The notes under the pieces were generated by a model. It had not been told where the DNA came from. It worked only from the letters and a program-made list of their open reading frames with translations, and ran no database searches. This document shows positions 27,462 through 40,813 of a stretch of 64,000 bases of DNA, in pieces. The DNA comes from Glycine soja (Eukaryota; Streptophyta; Magnoliopsida; Fabales; Fabaceae), in NCBI RefSeq assembly GCF_004193775.1, contig NC_041018.1, positions 39,534,608 to 39,598,607 on the forward strand, read 5' to 3'. Each line of letters begins with the position of its first letter. The stretch's first letter is position 1. Made by a program: the position numbers and the translations under genes.

Positions 27462-27480
27462 GGTCCCACTGGGCGTGCCA
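27462..27480 (-). other. Primer-binding site of the retrotransposon
   Basis: On the - strand, TGGCACGCCCAGTGGGACC begins three bases inside the 5' LTR. A primer-binding site must start with TGG, complementary to the CCA end of a tRNA, and this one does. I could not match it to a particular plant tRNA; it is not the common initiator-Met site. Confidence 0.75.
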
Positions 27481-27483
27481 ATT

Positions 27484-28333
27484 TGTTTACGCTGGAATTT
27501 GGTAAACAACCGCTAGTCTAAGTTAATTGCTTGCGAGATCGACTAGTGAATCTCAGGAGCATGTCATTTTGTGTGTTTGCTTTAAATGTCAAGTTTCTGA
27601 TGTTCATCGTTGCAACGAACACTTGATGGTTTTGAAGTTTGCAGAAAGTAAAATTGTTTAACAGAAATCGAAATGCTGGAAGTAACTTGGCAAGGAAAAG
27701 AAAAATTGCAGAATGTAGAGGAGCAGTGAGTTCATTCGATCGAATGAACCATTTAAAAGGCAGAAATTATAAAGTGAAACGTAAATTGCATTGCATTCGA
27801 AATGTAAAGTTTACAGAAATTTAAAATGGTTCACAAACAAACATACATTCTCCTTGTGTACTCGTTTCTCTCTGCGCTGGGTACTTTGAGTGTATAAGGA
27901 TTTGTATCAATGATTTGCAACCATGAAATCTGACTAAAAAACTGCTATATATAGATATTCGAAAATAAACTGCCCTAACGGTCGAACACTATCCTAATGC
28001 CAAGTGTCCTGCCACATACACCTTGCATGCACATAACTGCTCCTTAGAACGGTTATCCACATTGCTCGAAGTCGAACTGATTTTGTGAAGTTTTGTCAGA
28101 AATTGCGCTAAGTCCAGAAATCTGGCTGCCTCGACTTCGACTCGAGTATACACCAGTTCGAATCGCCCAATGATTCGGAGCCCTCTTTCTTGTCCTAGCC
28201 TTGTACTTCGCAAATACTTCCTTGAACCTGGGAATCCCTTTCAAACGACTCTTCTCTCTTTTCGATTCGAACAGGTCCTGACCAAACTCGAACTTAGAGC
28301 ATATTTTTAGCTCATCAAAAATATGGGCTAACA
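27484..28333 (-). repeat. LTR (5' LTR of the - strand element)
   Basis: 850 bp, TG...CA ends, near-identical to 15295-16144. In the transcribed (-) direction it should hold the promoter; CTATATATAG at 27945-27954 is a good TATA box. Differences from the other copy are C at 27850 and A at 28016, the latter a CpG transition. Confidence 0.97.
27945..27954 (-). promoter_or_regulatory. TATA box of the retrotransposon LTR promoter
   Basis: CTATATATAG is the only strong TATA-type sequence in the 5' LTR. It sits roughly mid-LTR, which leaves about 460 bases for R and U5 before the primer-binding site. The motif is palindromic, so direction is inferred from the element. Confidence 0.5.
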
Positions 28334-28338
28334 CACTC
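28334..28338. repeat. Target-site duplication, right copy (CACTC)
   Basis: Exact match to 15290-15294, directly after the CA end of the right LTR. Confidence 0.95.
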
Positions 28339-29590
28339 TCATCTCTTTCTCTCCACATTCAGATTACCCTTTACGTCATCTCTCCATGTTTCTTCTTTAA
28401 ATTTCAAATCCACACTCCATCAGCAAGCTTTACTGGATTAATTTGACCAAGAGGGCGCAAGGACCTGTGTTTCACCAGACATGTGTTGATAATGAACCTG
28501 AAACATGGTAGTATTTCACATGTTAAAATTGCTAAATAGTTGACCAGCTCTTGATCAAACAACTTTAGCTCGAGCCTTCATGAATTGCTGAATAGTTGAC
28601 AAACTCTTGAACAAACAACTTTAGGGTCCATAATTTTTTTCTAGCACTTAGCCAATCCTTCAAATAACTTGAATACCCAGGAGCGAGTTCAATAGAACCG
28701 ATATGTAAAAATAAAAAAAAATAGATTCCGTAAGTTCTTATTTTGGTGTTACAACAGTCATAATGAAAATCGAACCTAAATCTTCATTGATTCTTTCTAC
28801 TAGGGCCGATCTAAGTGGTTGGATTCCCCACGTGTTTTCATGTCCTCTTTTTTGGACTAGTGTTTTGGACGTAACTTTAATTTTTTACCAAACTTATGTA
28901 AGTTTGACTGATCAAAACTTACCTTTAAGAAATTCAGAAAAAGGACTTTGGTGATCTTTGAAACTGAGTAACGAAATTAAGCTTTAAACAATTTTAATGT
29001 GAATCTAACTAAACTTAAGTTTATAAGCGACATACACAATATGATGTATGATTTTATTTTATTTGTTCCTTTCTTGTCAAGCTCACCAAGGCGGGCCATG
29101 TAAGTACACTGGTCGACATACTAGAAAAATAAATAAAAAATGAATTTCCATACTAAACTGTTGAACAACCTTAAGCATTGACTGCATTGTTAATCCATCA
29201 AATTACTATTAACACAAACAATCCTTATTAATAATTCCTTTAAAAAAAAATCCTTCATAATAATTAAATCAAAGTCAAACATGAGATAATATTTTGATCA
29301 ATTGCTCAAAGGAACCTTCCACAAGTTGTTTGGTAGTAAAATAGAGAGTGCAAAAGGAAGCAGGAAGAGGCAGTACTTGATTGACCAGCAACGTTTTGAA
29401 GATTATTACAATTATTACGCGTTCCACTCCTCTTCCTTATCCACATGTGACCATGAGAAAATCTCGTTGACTGCACCCCAAGAAAATAAAATTGGCGGAA
29501 ATAAAAAAACAATAAACGAAGGTCACAGACTCACAAGACAAGAACAACCTCTTTCCTATTTACATTTTGGTTCCGCTTCATTCTCGTACA
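28339..29590. other. Intergenic DNA between the retrotransposon and the syntaxin-like gene
   Basis: This is the continuation of the spacer split by the retrotransposon. It has no supported gene; short open frames at 28763-28954 and 29302-29595 lack recognisable domains. A small direct repeat with 'aatagttgac(c/a)aactcttga' phrases lies at about 28530-28620. The last about 200 bases before the syntaxin-like ATG are probably that gene's promoter and leader. Confidence 0.45.
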
Positions 29591-29798
29591 ACTAATCAGA
29601 ACTGCTCTCAAGGATCCCTCGTTTTTTCCCTTTCTTTTCTGCGTTTAATTTTACGTCCCATGCTCGAAGCTTAAACCAATTTTATTAATTGGTGGTTGTT
29701 TCAGAGATTTCCTTAGTTAGGGTTTTATTCATCGAGTTCATTAATTTTCTCAATTATTGCGATTATTATTCGAAATTTGAAGTTAAGCATATATATTC

Positions 29799-32221
29799 AT
29801 GGCTTCGAGTTTTGACCGGTGGGAAAAGGATCCTTTCTTTAACGCTGCCGAAGAAGTTCAGGAATCTGCAGACAGGTATATACGTTTGCGTATTTATCAT
29901 TAGCTTTCTTCGATTTTCGTTCCAATTAGCTTTATGCGTTTATGTTATTTGCAATTTATTTGGTTCTGAAGAGGGAATTTAGGAATAGAAGTTGAACTTA
30001 CTAAATTTTCTCCTTTTTTCTACTCTATTGAATATTGAATGCAAAGAATTGAGAAGCTTCAAGTTTTTAAGTTTATTTGTGTGCTCAATCATATAATTTC
30101 TTGCTGTTGATTTGTTATAATTGTGTTTTACTAGGATGGAATCTACATATAGGACATGGTTACATGCAACAAAAGATGCATCCAGCATGTGGAACTCTGA
30201 TGAATTGTGCAGAGATCTACGCACTGCACTTAGCACTGCCAAATGGCAGGTAATTCCTACTACTACTGGTAAATATATGCTACAGAAATAGCTAGTTCAC
30301 TTGACATATTTTGTTGTTCAAATGGGGATATGATTGCATCTTTGGTTGGCAATGCAGTTAGAGGAATTTGCACGGGCGGTGAGGTCAAGTTATGTCAAAA
30401 GCTCAAGTGAGGAAGCGAGAAATAGGCACCGAGATTTTATCACTGCAATTGAGGATAATATAATGAAAGTTGAGCATTCGTTGAGTGAATCAGTTGTTCC
30501 TGGAGGCAAGGCGTCTCTGCCTTGGTTGCGTTTAGATGAAGGAGAACAGGATGAACTTGCTTTGTTTCTTTCAGGAATGCCAGCAGCTAACAACAGGAAC
30601 ATTGAAGATCCACGGTTAAGTGAAAACGTTTCAGCCAGTGATTGTTTGAAGGATTTTCATGTTTCATCTGTGTGGGGCGACTCAAAGGAGGATATATCAC
30701 ATGGGCATCGTCGGGCAGCCAGTGCTAGTGCTGATATTGGTTTTTATAAAATTTCAGTTCATGATGATGCACAGCAGTGGAGTTCCTCAAGTGGTTCTTC
30801 TGGTCCAATGCACAAGGTACCAAGTTTATCAGGATTTCTTAGATCCATGGAATCCGTCTCTAAGTTGAAGTGGCCTAGGAATGGTTATAGAAAGCTGAAA
30901 GCAGCGGATCATCATAAAGAAACTGATGGTGAACTACTTCCAACAGCTGGATTGAATAGGGTATGTTTTTAATCTGCACTTGTTGTCTCTCTCATAATGG
31001 TGACTTGCTTGAGTGATTTTTAATACATTTGTTGAATTACTGATATGTATTTTTTTTTCTTTTATTGAAAACAGGGCAACAATGCACGCTGTGAAAGAAG
31101 TAAGAGTGGCCTTGATAGTTGTGATGAATCCTATGACAAGCAACTATATGGATGGCATGGTGCTATTTGGAGACAGCTTCAAAGATCTCAATACCAAATG
31201 CAATACAGTCAGTCTGTTCGAATAGTTGTTTGGATTGTTGTTCTCCTTTGTTTCATTGGTAAGCTGTTGTTATGATTGTATGTATACTATACTGTATTCC
31301 TACATACATTGTACGTACTTGCATGCAGTGGAATTTCTAATGAATAACTTCTTACTATTATAGAAATTGAGGAATTTGTTACTCTTTTTATTATTTCAAT
31401 AATTTGTACTGCCTTCTTGCTGACGCTTTGCTTTTGCTTTTGCTTCTCCCCATCCTAAAGTCCCCCCCCCCCCCAAAAAAAATTGTACCCTTTGTTTGCA
31501 GAAGTCACTCCTGCTTTTCTATTTTTTCTTTCATTATTTTGTTGCTTTGCTTGTTTATTTCACATGTAGACATCAGGTTATTTTGAATTTTATTTAACTT
31601 TATTTTTTAATGGGTATTCTTTTATGGGGTGCTTCCAAATATTATGTACAAATCGTTTGTAATGTGAATGTGAAGTGTGTAGCTTTGGTAACTTTTTTGC
31701 CCCTTTTCAATAATTTACGAATAAATTTTCGTAGTTGGTTGTATTTACCAATTGATTTTCTTTTTCCCTTAAGCTTACATCCTGGTACATTCTTGGTAAC
31801 TGTTTGAAATTTTGTCTGCCACTATTGTTCATACTTCACATGCATACATTATTTTGGCCCTGTTTACCTACTGATTTTCTTTTTCCCTAAACTCCCCTAA
31901 GCTTATATCCTGGTCCATTCTTGGTAGTAACTGTTTGAAATTTTGTCTGCCAACACTATACATGCCCCACATGCTTGCATTATTTTGGCTGTGTTTACCA
32001 ACTGATTTTTCCCCTCAGAACACCCTTAAGCTTACATCTTAGTCCATTCTTGGTAGCTGTTTGAAATTTTGTCTGCCCACTATATAATGCATGCCTCAAC
32101 TCACATGCTTGCATTATTATTATTATTATTATCATTATCACTGTTATTGTTATATGCGATATATGTTGTGGCTTACACTTATTGGTATCCTGCAGCTTTA
32201 ATTGCATTCCATGCAATGTAG
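29799..32221 (+). CDS. Tail-anchored syntaxin-6 N-terminal-domain protein (five exons, 334 aa)
   Basis: Exons 29799-29875, 30135-30249, 30358-30960, 31075-31258 and 32196-32221, all with GT-AG introns and a continuous frame of 335 codons including the stop. Residues 1 to about 110 form a syntaxin-6-type N-terminal helical domain (opening MASSFDRWEKDPFF, with RTALSTAKWQLEEFARAV). The middle is Ser-rich and hydrophilic. The last about 22 residues are one hydrophobic helix ending FHAM, so the protein should be anchored by its tail with the rest in the cytosol, probably on Golgi or trans-Golgi membranes. It resembles Arabidopsis proteins annotated as 'syntaxin/t-SNARE family' (At4g30240/At2g18860 type, recalled, not searched). 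No heptad SNARE motif is seen before the anchor, so it may regulate SNAREs rather than drive fusion. The start ATG opens the conserved domain. Intron 4 is long (937 bases) and holds a tandem repeat. Confidence 0.92.
31459..31481. repeat. Homopolymer C then A run in intron 4
   Basis: A C run of about ten bases is followed at once by A's. It is a simple-sequence tract with no other meaning that I can see, and a likely site of length error in assemblies. Confidence 0.6.
31738..32120. repeat. Tandem repeat, about 3 copies of 128 bp, in the syntaxin-like gene's intron 4
   Basis: The unit contains 'aagctta(c/t)atc(c/t)t', 'ccattcttggta', 'ctgtttgaaattttgtctgcc' and 'acatgcttgcattatt'. Copies start near 31738, 31862 and 31990; the AAGCTT marks are at 31771, 31899 and 32028, giving a period of 128-129. 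The array is followed by a short (ATT)n run. Confidence 0.85.
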
Positions 32222-34439
32222 AAGGAAGATATAGATACACGTTTTATCAATTTGTAGCTGGAGAGACATCACGAGGTACATACAAGCTTTTGATGCAAGT
32301 TCATATAGTCCCACATTGTCACTTGAGCAGGAGAGATAGGTTGGATTTTCTGGTTCTCACTTAAGCTTTGGTACTACAGTTAGAGTCTACAATAGGCATT
32401 TCATTTTTTTCTCTATTCAATCTGTTTCTCGCATCCCATTTCAAAATAGTCCATGAAGAGCTCTCTGTTGTACTATATAATTGTAAAATGGGAATGATAA
32501 AAGGGGATTAGCCTATTTGATATTGTAATTTGTATTACACGTCTTCTTGATGCTAGTTTTTTTTTTTTTTACCAAAGCTGATAGTCTAGCTTGAGCAAAT
32601 TCAATATGATGAATTCATTATTCTTCTTTTTCATTTGTTATCCACGGAATATTTTAACAGCAACACAAGATCATACGGTAGCTAAATGGGGCTACAGACT
32701 AGATAAATGGACCACAAAGTCACACATAAACTAATCTCCTGATCTCCCCACTACAGGAGACAGAAATGGTATTAGAACAATACACAACAGACAAAAACAT
32801 GGAAACTAACTATTCCTCTCGTGTTTTATTCAAGAAACTAAAGCAAACCTCCAAGTGCAAGAAGTACCCTCTAAACCCTTACAGCACGATCTTGCAACCA
32901 TGGTAGAATCGTACGAATTTACAATTCCATAGAGTCTCTGCGAGTTCAATTGTGTGCAGAATCAAAATGCTAATGGACTCGGTCGAGTTTGTGCAAACTC
33001 GAGTGAGTTAATGTAGACTCGCGAGTTTGCGTCGAGTACGTGGGTTTGCGAAAATCAAAATGACATCGTTTTGTTCACTTCATTTTCTATCTTTCTTGTC
33101 ACTTCGTTCGTGCTGCTTATTTCATTTTCTTTCTAGTTTCTTCCTCGAATCCTCTTCATTTTGTTCGTGCTGCTCTCATCACTTCGCGTTTGATGTGGGA
33201 GTGTGTGTTTCTTCTACGACGTGTGGGTGTGATGGTGAAAGGATCCTTTGCGAGATCGAGATGATGAAGTTTGAGTGCAATGGTCCAAGAGTTCGAGACT
33301 AGGTTTTTTTTTATTTCTTGTCTATCTCAAATGAAATGTAGCAGTAGTACTACATGACCATTGTATGTCTCTGTGATTCTGATTCTGTTTATGTTTTTGT
33401 GAATGCACTCAAGAATTCGCATCAATTGCAGCTACATATTTTTTTCCCTTTTGATCCCCCCTCCCCCTTTTGATTCTAACATAATTAATGGATTGTAAAC
33501 TGTAATAATGTGTGCAAAATATTGCAATGCTAGATAAGAGGGCATGAATGAATTTCACTGGCATTACATTCTGTTATCATTGCTATTAGTGTTATGAGCT
33601 ATAAAACATAGAAGAGTGTAGAAAGGAACTGCTATGTAGAATGGTTATTTTGTAGGAATAAAATGCTACAAGTTATTGTAGAAAGGAATTGCTTTGCAAG
33701 GTAGTTATTATGAGAAGGGAGAGTTGTGTCCCTATCAAGTTATACTATGCAAATAGTAGTAATTTTATAAGATGTAAGTTAGTTCTGAGAGAGAAAGAGT
33801 ATTGAAGAACTCTCTTAGGAGCCAGATTTATATCTAAAACGGTGTTATTGGATTCAATAAAATTCTCATTTTAAATTCAAAATTGTTGTTCTATTATATA
33901 ATTTCATGCCTTCTCCATCCAGTAACATTACTAAGATAAGGCTTTGTTGATACTAGATCAGGTAATTGAACCATAATTAGCTCAACTGGCATATCCAAAC
34001 CAACAAGCCAAATCAATATTATAAGACAACCCCATGTGAAGAAAATGCAATTTGACTAAAGCAAATTCATGATACAAATCATATACCAAGCTTAAGTTAA
34101 AATCTCAAATATAGGTTACGTTTGCCTGTTAAATTTAGCCAACTTCGTTTAGTGAGAAAGTGAGAGAGTTGAGAGAAAATAGAGAGCTTAAAACTAAAAA
34201 CGAATTTTGATATTATTAAATCTCAATGGTAATTGAGAGACCATTGAGATTATTTAGTTTGCTTTCTCTTTATGAATTATGACGATAAGTGATATGTTAC
34301 CGACATGTTCTTTACAATATTTCGTTATGATTTTATATATAGAAATATTAATATATTTTTTAAATTGAGTAAACTTTTACGAGAGTTTATGATTCGATTT
34401 TACGAGTTGAGTTTACAAAATTTTTAGGAGTGCAGGTAG
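32222..34439. other. Syntaxin-like gene 3' UTR and spacer
   Basis: The first 300-350 bases are probably 3' UTR. After that no gene is supported. The frame at 33027-33302 is a Ser/Cys/Phe-rich low-complexity translation. About 33590-33890 reads like an old LTR tail (phrases such as 'gagagagaaagagtattgaagaactctc' then 'ttcaataaaattctcattt'), an impression only. An imperfect hairpin with a 15-base stem ('aatctcaatggt' and its complement) lies at about 34219-34255. Confidence 0.4.
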
Positions 34440-35345
<906 letters not shown>

Positions 35346-37204
35346 AATTATTAATGTTGCGTCTATGCCTCCTAAATTTTCCAGCATTATATTATTACCA
35401 CATTCAGATATTCCACCAAAAGATGTCTCCAATAATTCATAAATGACCTTTCAAAAACTCCTTCCTAAAGAAAACTTCAGTATCAAACAATATTGCTTCC
35501 CCCAAAATACAAATATCAGCAACACCAACTCTCACCCCTTCTCATCAAAAAACGACCTCAGCCAAGCTCCTGCAGCAAACCCAAAACTTCAGCACACCCT
35601 TCAGAAATTAGTTGTTCATCAAAACAAGTATTCCCCCAAAAAACAAACCCTCCATAGTTGCACCGTTTACTACTGCAAAATCTGGCTTCCAACTCGTGGC
35701 ATCTCTTTCAAAATATATTATCTTGTTTTATCACCAAGATATGCTTGCCTATCACATGCCGGCTCAACCAATCAAATGGCAGCTCAAGATTAGTATATAA
35801 ATTAACGAATATACAAAATGCAAACCTATCAATACTCTTTTTTCTGTTGTATTTTGCCCTACCCTAAACAATTTATATATTGATGGTAAATATACTCACA
35901 ACTGCTACAGAGAAGGAAATGGAATATATAAGATTGAGAAACTGTAACTTAGTCATAATAAATTCACATTAGAGAGAAATTAACAAAGAGAAAATAAATA
36001 AACCAAATGAATAAAACTTTAGAAACATCAAATCAGTTATATACATAGTGTAGCAAATGTACATAAAGAAATCAGGAGCAAAGATGGTAACTGAAGGCAA
36101 TGGTCATACATACCTACATGTTAATTCAAGTATTTTTTCTTAGTTATTTTTTTCTTCCACACGATCAAACTCATCATTAATCACGACTCGCCCAACAATG
36201 AGTAAAGTTTGAAGCAAACTTTATGATTTTCTTTATTTTAAACTAGTGCAAAAAAAAAAGCACTCTATGCTTGAATTTGAAAGTTATCTATACATGTAGT
36301 TTAGTGTAATTTGTTTTGAAAGATATAATGTTGTCTGGAAGTTAAAATATAATGTTGTATTGGTTTATAATAATTGAGAGTAAAAATGTTCAAAAAAGAT
36401 ACAAAATGAGATTATTCTCTTTATAATAATTTTAGATATGTTGGTTTTTTTTTTATCAAGATAAGCTATCTTTTTGTCTGACATATGTGATCCTTTTTTA
36501 TAAAAATTAATAACAAATCATTTTTATGATGTGCTTAAAACTTGCACTTTAATTATTTTATTTTTAAGTTAATCATGTACTTAATGTTTTTTAACTGGTG
36601 TTTTTAGAGTTTTCTTTTTTTTCACTTGATTTATTTAGCAAGACCTTAAAAAATCTAGAGTCAACAAAATGGGTTAAAAGTTAAAACCCATTGATCAACC
36701 TGATCCATCATAGGTTTGTGCGAGGTTGACCCAACCCACCTAGCTAGGAAACAACAATCCATTGTGGGTCGGGTTGACACACTGACTTTGAGTATTACAT
36801 TACATGTTTATACTAAAAAAAAACTCACTCCGTCATTTATCAACAAGCTGCCTGAGAGTTAGGGTTCTCTTTATTTATTTGTTTGTTTGTTTGTTTGTTT
36901 TAGATTTTGACTTCAATTTTAAATTTGAATTATTGTTAATTATGAATTACGTTAAGGTTGATTCTTTTATTTTAGTTATGAAATTCGTCTGAATTAATTG
37001 TTAAGCAAATCGTAAAATGAATAAACATTCTTATATTGATTAGTGGAAGCATATATGTTAGTTATAAAGTATATAATTTAGGTATTAATTTCTATGTTTA
37101 ATAACTATTTTACATAAGTTATTATGAGCTATTCTTAATTTAAGTATATATGAAAAATATTATAATCTTGAATGATTTTTAGTCCTGAAATTTTTCAGAG
37201 TAAA

Positions 37205-37218
37205 CACTACAAGAAAAA
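37205..37218 (+). mobile_element. Isolated CACTA-type transposon terminus
   Basis: CACTACAAGAAAAA matches the conserved terminal inverted repeat of plant CACTA (En/Spm) elements. Its orientation would put the element to the right. I did not find the opposite end (TTTTTCTTGTAGTG) in the window, so this looks like a truncated or decayed element. A chance match is possible, though 14 bases of agreement make it less likely. Confidence 0.45.
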
Positions 37219-40200
37219 ATAACCATCAAGGCAGTTCTTCTGATTGCTACCGATAAAAATGCAATGACTAGAATTTTCCGGTATTAGCTGTCAGCAGTGG
37301 CTTTGTAGTTAAAATAACAATAAATGTTTACTTTTAAAGAGCGTTATTGGTGAAGTGAGATTTATAAATTATAAGTCATAATTAATTGCTTCAACTATAT
37401 ATCACTTTTCTCTCTTTAGGGTGAAGTGTGGAATTAGTCTGTTTTGACTGAATATAGAAGAAATAACTTTATCTTTGAATCCTATGTTTCGAGCTAATAT
37501 TTCTAAGGATAGTTTTTAAAAACACTGAAAATGAACTCTGCTTTATATATAACAGTTGGATTGATTTTATGCATGGTACACCAGTTTGGAATAAAATAGG
37601 CTAGAGGGTATATTTACAAGTAAACTCATTAGTTTTGCGCCTCCTGTACAAGAAAACGTGAGACGTGATTTTGATTGGTGCCTCCTAAATTTTACATGGT
37701 AAGAATCACTCGTGTATGAAAAATAGTTTTCTAAATCCCCTAAAGTGATATTTTTTTTCTTCAAAAACACCCAAAATAATAAATAAATAAAAAGTCCGCA
37801 AACACATGGTAGCAAAATGGAGCTAGATAAGATAAACGAGACACTATTACAATTTACAACAAACACGACATAATAAATGAGGCACATGTTTTTCTCTGTT
37901 TTATTCCCATGAAGAGGAATGGGAATACAATATTTTCATGAAAATACGAATAATTATTCTCTTATTCTGTAACTTTCATTTTTTTATTTAAATTATTTTG
38001 TATTTCAAAAAATAATCTTAGATATGTAAAATACAACCAAACATATTTTTAAATATACCTAGAAATAATATTCCTAATCATATGATTCTTGAGAATATAA
38101 TTCCTAAAAATATAATATCATTCCGTAAAAAAAATGTCCCCTGTAAACATTAAAGATAAGAGTAAACATAACAGATAATATGATAGAATAAAAAAGAGAT
38201 AAAAAGAAAATAATAAGCATTAATATTTATAACAATAAGGTGTTAATATATTATCACTCTAACAGTTTCCCTTTCTTTGTGTTATGATTGTCCACCCAAA
38301 AAGACTTTTTGTAACGGAAAAGTTCTCTAAACCATTATGTCTCGTGTATTTTTCAACGCATGTTGTACGACCGAAAGATGTTATCACCCTTTTTTTCGTT
38401 TGCATTCTATTATTATATTCCTATCAAACGCGTACGTGGGCAGCAATGAACGATGATTCAAGTAATGGAGAGAAATTCAAATACAAGAAGGGAACAATGT
38501 TTCTTTGATGTTGACGTTCTATCTTTTTATCTTTTAAATTCTAAAATGAGAGAAATCAGCTTCTTTTTTTTATTAAGCACAAATATAATCATTAATTTTT
38601 GTGTGAAATATTTTGTGTATATATGCTCATATATCGTACACTCACTATACTGATGGCCTCTGAAACAAAAATGTGCATTAAAAAAATAATCTGTACGTTT
38701 TACACAAATTAGTCCTATCTTTTGACCCAAACACTACCGTTGGTCCTATCTGTAATTCAAAGAGGAAAAAAGATACATTTATTTTCTAAAATAAAACTGG
38801 TCAATTTACCAAACTATAATGAACACTTCTAGGCAGCACATGACCTTAAAAAAAGGATAAAAGTCCACATTATTACCAATTTGGACTAATTTACTACGGA
38901 TAACATTAGATTCAATACCAAACAAACGACATTCTCCAAGTCCGTTCATTGGAACATTTACCTCATCGGGTCAAAGCCTACTCCTTCTCTAGTTTCCTCC
39001 ATTGCATATTATTCATAACTTGAATCTTGGTCAAACTCCTTAATTACTTATTAATCTTGGTAGTTCAGCGCTGTTTAACGCCTCTTATTTCCAGTAATGA
39101 ATATTCTTCTCTACCCTCAAATACAATGAAAAAAAAAGGCATTGTGTATCGTATAATTTCTCTTTCTCAACTCTATCTATCTTCTCCTTTTGTTTTCTTC
39201 TTCCATTGAGACTATAGTGAATGATCTCTAAATTCGAATACTATACATTGGTTATACTGTGGATTGAGTAATATGTTTCCTCCAATCTAATGCATTTATG
39301 TATCTCTCTACTTTAGTTTAATAGTTTAATTGTTTCCTTTTATATTGACCCTTGTCATTATAAACACTCACTAGTTTTCACTTTTCTTGTACAAGCAATC
39401 GTTGTTCTATAAGAACTCCAGCTCATTTGTCTAGTTTTTTCAGAAAGTCATTTGTAGTAGTATTCTCAAGTTAAACATTGTTGATTAACTTTAAGAACCA
39501 AAATAAGCAATTGCATTAGAGATACTCTAACTTGTTCCAAGTTAATAGTTATTTTGCCAAGCTGGAAATAAAATATTAGTATTGACCGATAAAGACTTAC
39601 ATTCAAAAGCATTTATTAGAATTTATTAAATAAAATGTATTAGCAATATACTCACAAATGCTTTTTTAACACACTCTTTTTATCTGTTAAAATTAATACT
39701 AAAAGTTAAAATTAATATAAGCCTCGCTAGTTTGGTAACAGGGCCCACCAAATAAAAAATGAGACTCTCAATTAACAAGACTCACATAAATTTCACCTCA
39801 TATAAGAGTTTTTATCAAAAGAGAATAGATTAGAGCGTGTTACTAGCATTTAGAAGCTCTAGAAAACATTAATAAAACGTTTTGGAAGGCTCGAGCAACG
39901 ATCCAAAAAGGGATGAAAAAGGAGACAAAGTAAATGCACCACTCTTTTTGCTTGGAGTAAGGGACTTTGCACCTTTATTAATAAAAAAAAGTTTAGGAGG
40001 ATAGAAGGTGTGCCTCAAAGAGGATTTTGTGGTAGCTTACTTGTAAAAACCTATCCATCAACACGCATAGCTCAACCAACTTATGTTACGGATTACCAAT
40101 AGAATCATCTTACCGTACCTTGTCGGCTTCAAAGTCTTCCGAGGGATTAAAATGTGAGAAATGTTAACAAGTATTTTTTAACACTCTTCAAATTGTTTAA

Positions 40201-40787
40201 GTGTGAAATTTAAAAAAAAAAGAATTTTTAATTTTTAAATTAAGAGAATTATAATTTATAGAAATAAAAGGTTAAGACTTTAGTTTACGTCAATATGTCA
40301 TTTCATTTCTTTTATTTCAGAAAAATCAAAATAGAACATATTTATTTGAAATGAAAAGTTTTCTCTCCCTTCCCTTCTAAAACCCAATTCCCAATCACTT
40401 AATAAACATGGGGTGGCACTCAAAATTTGGTAAATTCTAATAAATTTCAACCAAAAAGGAAAAAGCATGTTTAAGAATATAGATTTCCCGAAAGGCTTCC
40501 GTGAGAAAAGATGTAGAATAAACAACCCAAACCAAGGAAAAATTATCTCCAAATCCAAAGATCCTGAAAGGGATATGTGAACATCTCAAGCTTATCCATT
40601 CACATTTCATAGTTAGCAGCACACAAGGGACCGAGACTAATCATTAAACCAAATTGCATGAGAAAACTATGTCATCCAAGGAGAAGATGATAGTTTTTCT
40701 TTTCCAAATAAAAAGAAGCAGTCGAATAATATAAGAAACCTTGACATATTTCTAATTAAATATTGATACAAGCTTGTGATAATTGTC

Positions 40788-40813
40788 GATATATATATAT
40801 ATATGCGCGCGCG
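40788..40813. repeat. Alternating (AT)n(GC)n tract
   Basis: A run of TATATA followed directly by TGCGCGCGCG. Strict purine-pyrimidine alternation of this sort can adopt Z-DNA or slip during replication. No link to a gene is seen; the DUF620 stop lies about 600 bases away. Confidence 0.7.

Noticed and set aside
33027..33302. 91-codon + strand frame rich in Ser, Cys and Phe
   Set aside because: Low-complexity CTT/TTC-rich DNA, no domain and no gene context.
33590..33890. Possible solo-LTR tail of a copia-like element
   Set aside because: Only an impression from phrase style; no TG...CA bounds, duplication or second LTR were found.
35443..35793. 116-codon + strand frame
   Set aside because: No domain, composition like spacer, no promoter or splice context; overlapping frames of similar length occur in the same place.
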